DNA of 64,000 nucleotides from Bathymodiolus brooksi. Its lineage: Eukaryota; Mollusca; Bivalvia; Mytilida; Modiolidae. Under the pieces are notes generated by a model. That model was not told the DNA's origin, did no database searches, and saw only the letters and a program-made list of their open reading frames with translations. Location of the stretch: the NCBI GenBank assembly GCA_963680875.1, contig OY804575.1, positions 33,949,103-34,013,102 of the forward strand, read 5' to 3'. This document shows, piece after piece, positions 59,917 to 64,000 of the stretch. The position numbers were made by a program, and so were the translations under genes. The first letter of the stretch is position 1. The number at the start of each line of letters is the position of its first letter.

Positions 59917-59985
59917 TTGTTTAACACCATTTACAACAGTGTCTTCAGTTATATTGTGTCAATCGGTTTTATTTTTTAAGAAACT
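59917..59985 (-). mobile_element. SINE tail fragment (family A), reverse orientation
   Basis: GTTTAACACCATTTACAACA, GTGTCTTCAGTTATATTGTG and TCAATCGGTTTTATT resemble the 3' domain of the SINE; the rest is missing. Confidence 0.45.
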
Positions 59986-60044
59986 AATAATACTAGCTCA
60001 CTAGAAACAATAGTCCTCAGATGGATGTGTAGCTTCACTCAGAC

Positions 60045-60895
60045 ACATTATTATACCTCCACTCAGAGAGAGGGCTATATTGCAATCACCTTGTCTCTCT
60101 GTCTGTCCATCCGTCCATCCGTTTGTCCGTCCGTTCACACTTTCGTAACAGATATCTCAGCTTCTACAGGAAGAAATGATTTTATATTTGATATATGGCT
60201 TTGGCATGGTGACTTGTACCATGTCTCCCCTTTCCAGGTTTACCGCACATCTACTTCCTGTTTACCGCGCGACTTATAATTTTTCATGTTTGCCGTAATG
60301 AAAACTTTCGTAACAGATATCTCAGCTTCTAATGGAAGAAATGATTTTATATTTGATATATGGCTTTGGCATGGTGACTTGTACCGTGTCTCACCTTTCC
60401 AGACTTACAGCACATCTACTTCCTGTTTACCGCGCGACTTAGAATTTTTCATGTTTGCCGTAATGAAAACTTTCGTAACAGATATCTCAGCTTCTAATGG
60501 AGGAAATGATTTTATATTTGATATATGCCTTTGGCATGGTGACTTGTACCGTGTTTCCCCTTTCCAGGCTTACAGCACATCTACTTCCTGTTTACCATGT
60601 GACTTAGAATTTTTCATGTTTGCTGTAATGAAAATTTTCGTAACAGATATCTCAGCTTCTACTGGAAGAAATGATTTTATATTTGATATGTGGCTTTGGC
60701 ATGGTGACTTGTACCGTGTTTCCCCTTTCCAGGCTTACTGCACATCTACTTCCTGTTTACTGTGTGACTTAAGAATTGTTCATGTTTTTATGGCATTTTC
60801 TGGTAATGAGTATTGAGATATATACAAATTTGACACAAATGAACGAGTGGGGGTATTCTTAGCACGACGTAGAGTGCAACATCTTGTTTAGACTG
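60045..60895. mobile_element. composite element with 165-bp tandem core (4 copies)
   Basis: It starts TTATACCTCCACTCAGAGAG, has a CTGTCTGTCCATCCGTCC tract, then four units with CTTTCGTAACAGATATCTCA and GGCATGGTGACTTGTACC spaced 165 bp (60139, 60304, 60469, 60634). It ends GTGGGGGTATTCTTAGCACG..CATCTTGTTT. The 165-bp period (55 codons) keeps a frame open. The layout is the same as 40172-40945, with different core sequence. Confidence 0.65.
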
Positions 60896-61035
60896 CAAGC
60901 CAACCAGTCTTTGTTCTTACACCTAAATGCTGTACTTACCAGAGAAGCAGCAAATACCAATTTTATAGTCTGGTTTGACCGGATCGGGATCAAACCCACG
61001 ATCTACCATACTGAAGGCATGCACGCTCACTACTA
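60890..61035 (-). mobile_element. tRNA-derived SINE (family C), reverse orientation
   Basis: The minus strand carries GATCGTGGGTTTGATCCCG (B-box-like), the pattern ATTGGTATTTGCTGCTTCTC and AAGAACAAAGACTGG, the same order as at 33200-33300 and 47790-47890. Confidence 0.6.
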
Positions 61036-61312
61036 CACTTCTGAATGATGTTTAATGACATACACATACTTTCTGACAAGTAAACAGTTTATTATAGCTC
61101 ACTACTACACTTCTGAATGATGTTTAATGACATACACATACTTTCTGACAAGTAAACAGTTTATTATAGCTCACTACTACACTTCTGAATGATGTTTAAT
61201 GACATACACATACTTTCTGACAAGTAAACAGTTTATTATAGCTCACTACTACACTTCTGAATGGTGTTTAATGACATACACATACTTTCTGACAAGTAAA
61301 CAGTGTATTATA
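61025..61312 (+). repeat. 72-bp tandem array (4 units)
   Basis: Units start GCTCACTACTACACTTCTGA at 61025, 61097, 61169 and 61241 and continue ATGATGTTTAATGACATACA and TTTCTGACAAGTAAACAG. Near identical. The first unit starts within the family C SINE. Confidence 0.95.
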
Positions 61313-61558
61313 GTGTATCAGTATTATGTTCAGTTACATATGTTCTACAGCACTCCCAATCACATGTGTTGTAATGTCCAACAATAGTTCAGCCACATGT
61401 GTAGTAATACTCCACAACAGTTCAGTTACATGTTTGTAATACTCTATCACAGTTCTGTCCAATGATATATGCTGTTACAATCTACAACAGTCCAATGGAA
61501 GCCTTTATTACATTTATTACAATTATGACAATGTAACATGATGTTATTCATGTTTTAG

Positions 61559-61656
61559 GTCGCATTGGGGATATACCAGAAGATGATGTATATGTATGTG
61601 AATCTAAGTACCAAGAGCCAGAAACTAACATTAAAAAATTAGGAAAGGGGTTAAAG
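61559..61656 (+). CDS. PBRM1: PBRM1 exon 25: BAH2, second CES motif
   Basis: 98 nt, completes Ser and ends in phase 0: RIGDIPEDDVYVCESKYQEP then ETNIKKLGKGLK. It matches TEIPENDILLCESRY (from memory). Acceptor CATGTTTTAG, donor AAG|GTAACA. Confidence 0.95.
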
Positions 61657-61939
61657 GTAACATTCTATTTATATAGTTACATTGTTTGGTTGATTGTTGT
61701 TAGATGTCAAGTGAGCAGTATTTCATCTAAAAGTTGGTACTTGCTACTTCTATTACATTTTATTAGGGAATTCCTTAAAACTGCTTGTGTATTACCATAT
61801 GGAGATTTACATATCATTACAGCAGTTTGATTGGACCATTTTTTGAAGGAGTCATTGTTTTTTTTGAGTTTAGATATTCCATCATTTGTATGTAGAACTC
61901 CTGTGAATTTCTTAAAACATTGCATATTTGCTTCTTACT

Positions 61940-62180
61940 ATATGGTAGTTGGATTTACAACTACCTATGCAATCAGTATCTATCACCTCTAAAGTTGTGA
62001 GTTTGAATCCCACTCATGGCGAGGTGTACTCAATACATATTATGTGACCAAGTTTGTCAGTGACTTGTGGCAGTTCGGTAGTTTTCTCCAGGTACTCTGG
62101 TTTCCTCCACCAATTAAACTGACCGCTATGATATAACTGAAATATTGTTGAAAGTGGCGTTAAACACAATAACCCTAACC
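61940..62180 (+). mobile_element. SINE (family A), forward orientation
   Basis: ATGGTAGTTGGATTTACAAC, B-box GAGTTTGAATCCC, CATGGCGAGGTGTACTCAAT, TTCTCCAGGTACTCTGGTTT and CTGAAATATTGTTGAAAGTG followed by GCGTTAAACACAAT. Confidence 0.8.
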
Positions 62181-62184
62181 TTAG

Positions 62185-62186
<2 letters not shown>

Positions 62187-62216
<30 letters not shown>
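62187..62216. repeat. (ATT)n microsatellite
   Basis: About nine perfect ATT repeats directly after the SINE tail, a common position for microsatellites next to SINE 3' ends. Confidence 0.95.
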
Positions 62217-62217
<1 letters not shown>

Positions 62218-62303
62218 TACCAGATTTATATAACACTCTTTTCATACATAAAATAAACGTTGAAAAGCACTTATTACAATTTTGTTGATGTTTTATATTT
62301 CAG

Positions 62304-62375
62304 AAATATACCTTATCTCCATTGGTAACAGACGATGAACTTTATTTCTTTAAAAAACCTTTGACACTGCAAAAG
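62304..62375 (+). CDS. PBRM1: PBRM1 exon 26: end of BAH2 region
   Basis: 24 codons, phase 0 to 0: KYTLSPLVTDDELYFFKKPL then TLQK. It matches RFSLSAKVVDDEIYYFRKPI (from memory). Donor AAG|GTTAGT. The next exon is beyond the window. Confidence 0.93.
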
Positions 62376-63942
62376 GTTAGTTCTGAACAAATGACACACA
62401 AAACAGAAATGATTCAAAGTAATCACCTGCTTTGTGTTTATAAACTGCACAGGGACCATATATTGTTTATATTGTTTAATCATTTCTTTTATTCCTAATG
62501 TCAACATTGATTTATAGTTATTATAACTATATAGATGATGTACAAATTCAAACCAAAAAAAAGGAAAATATTTAAACCAAAAATATACCTCAATAATATT
62601 GTAAGCTTAATAGTTTTTGCTGTAGATAATTTTGGAGAAAATCAATATTTTGACCTTTTCGTTGATTCAATTTTTGTGCTTTTTAACTTTTCTAATGTTA
62701 CAATATTCTATTTAGAAGTCAGATATAAAACTATGTTGTTGCTTGAAAGTAAGACACCGAAGTTAAAGCAGGTCAAATTTTAGTATGTTAACAATCTGAA
62801 ATATTGTAATAAGACCAAAATAAATTCCTTCAATATACTATTTTATTTTCTGTTGTCATGCAATTTTTTTTGTTCACATTACTGAGTTATTTTTTTTTAT
62901 TTGTTACAAAGTATATCTCAAATAAAGTATAGCAACAACAATTCTTATATTCATTTTTAATTGATGTTGAATTTGCTATTTAATTTAAGTACCCAGTAAT
63001 GCATTAGTTTAAAAAAAATTTATGAATGTCATGATCATTTGCATGAAATTAACATTTATGGTAAAACTTTGTTGTAATAAACAAAATAAAACCCTTTAAA
63101 GTTGTTCAAATTAAAATTATCATCATCACTTGATGTTTGTTATAAATAAGGTTTTTTTTCTGTATTTATATAGCCTTAATTAATGTACATCAAACCTCAC
63201 TTCTACATTTAAATATTCATTACATACAGTCACATCTTGTTGTGTCAACAGAACCTACTATATTAGTTAGAATTGGCTGATTATTCAAATAATCAGGGTA
63301 AATGCAGCTAACGATTACTTTGAACCGACCATTCTTACTTGAATTTAGCCAATAAAACAACTTATCCTATTTTGGGATAATGACGTTGGACTGTATATTG
63401 TTTAGTGAACTTTTATGTTTCCTAGAATTCTAAAAGTTTTATGCTAAAGAATATTGAGTATTGAACTGAGGTTTAAAAACATATGCCTTAATTGTTGTAA
63501 CAGGTATTTAATATTTTCATAATCTATTTATGTAGATTTAAGACAGGTGTTGGACTGTCATCTATGACAAATTGATTGCAAAAATGATTACAGTATTTCA
63601 TGATGTGTTTGTTATAGTATACACACAGGGCTTTCACTAATTTCAAAGTAGAGGGAGAAGTGACTAGTCAGAAATACTCTGTTGACTTTTACTTAAGGAA
63701 AATCAAAGTCTTCCTGCACAAGTTGATTTCTTTGCCCAATTCCCACAGTAGCATGTGTCCTGTAAACAAAATTGTTTTTCTTCCTAGAGTTCAAGACAAA
63801 TACATGTGTATGTTTTGTGTTATTGTTTGTTATTAATATCAAAGTATGTTGCAGTTGTTGTCAGAAAATTGCTTCCTCTGTCATTTTTTTTTCACATCTT
63901 TTTTTCTTTTCGACTTGGTTGTGCTTGCCTAGATGTTTCTTT
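62376..63942. other. intron 26, unassigned, open at the window end
   Basis: AT-rich. A possible MITE end CAGGGCTTTCACTAATTTCA lies at 63626, similar to the terminus at 6681; no matching right end was found. No further exon recognised. Confidence 0.4.
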
Positions 63943-64000
63943 TTAGCTCACCTGACAAAAAGGATCACATGGGCTATTGCCATCACTTAGCGTCCTTCCT
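63943..64000. mobile_element. start of another composite element
   Basis: AGCTCACCTGACAAAAAGGA and GGGCTATTGCCATCACTTAG match the beginning of the element at 56365 (GCCATCACTTGGCGTCC). Cut by the window edge. Confidence 0.6.

Larger units (their letters stand above)
3851..62375 (+). other. PBRM1: polybromo-1 (PBRM1/BAF180) orthologue, 26 exons, partial at both ends
   Basis: This gene encodes the multi-bromodomain subunit of the nuclear PBAF (SWI/SNF) remodeller, which reads acetylated histone tails and helps position the complex on chromatin. Conceptual splicing gives 1061 codons with consistent phases: BD2 (exons 1-2), BD3 (3-6), a basic linker (7-8), BD4 (8-10), BD5 (10-13), BD6 (13-17), BAH1 (18-22) and BAH2 (23-26). 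The domain order and linker motifs such as LPSK..YPDYY, NGEILL.PALSYT, FWFYRPNETFH.ATRKFLEKEVFKSD and PTR.FYKKEVF match vertebrate PBRM1 as I remember it. BD1 upstream and the HMG box downstream are outside the window. Introns carry seven distinct tandem-array families. Exons 2 and 3 appear twice because of a duplicated block beside a 200-N gap; only one copy fits the reading frame. Gene identity is very secure; exon 7 and the exon 6 donor are the least certain parts. Confidence 0.95.

Overview
The window is eukaryotic and carries one recognisable gene on the + strand: the middle part of a polybromo-1 (PBRM1/BAF180) orthologue, the multi-bromodomain subunit of the PBAF chromatin-remodelling complex. 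I can place 26 coding exons between 3851 and 62375 (3183 nt, 1061 codons). Splice phases agree at every junction and all sites are GT-AG. The exons cover bromodomains 2-6 (BD2-BD6) and both BAH domains. BD1 and the N-terminus lie upstream of the window; the C-terminal part, including the HMG box expected from the family, lies downstream. The AT-rich sequence, tRNA-derived SINEs with a 'GTTGAAAGTGGCGTTAAAC' core, and composite elements with roughly 165-bp tandem cores suggest a mollusc, probably a bivalve. I cannot name the species.

Layout: 1-3139 is a 37-bp satellite in the intron before the BD2 exon. 3851-7614 holds the BD2 exons and the start of BD3, with a hAT-like transposon in the first intron. 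7917-13788 is a 61-bp minisatellite that runs into a 200-N gap (13789-13988). 13989-16063 repeats 5846-7920, including exons 2 and 3, and is followed by a second, longer version of the same minisatellite (16060-24390). 24402-27618 finishes BD3 and the linker. 28143-30954 is a 23-bp satellite and 32426-33192 a 45-bp array. 34982-46441 holds BD4, BD5 and BD6, with small arrays at 37.0 and 45.1 kb. 47098-47615 begins BAH1. 47891-55698 is a 48-bp satellite with higher-order duplications. 55796-62375 finishes BAH1 and holds the BAH2 exons present in the window, among SINEs and composite repeats.

Tandem arrays make up close to half of the window and all lie in introns of this one gene. The main observation is that the 61-bp minisatellite is built from the 3' splice-site region of exon 4. 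Most units repeat its TAG|GTTTTATCC junction, and many also carry a CAG|GTATAT donor 21 nt further on, so a unit could in principle be a 21-nt, frame-preserving micro-exon. Separately, the 3' end of the BD2 exon with its donor is tandemly triplicated in frame (39-bp period). The duplicated block is most likely two haplotypes left unmerged at a gap: landmark variants in the two arrays are colinear, with offset changes of exact unit multiples. A second observation is a set of hAT-like elements with 6-bp target-site duplications.
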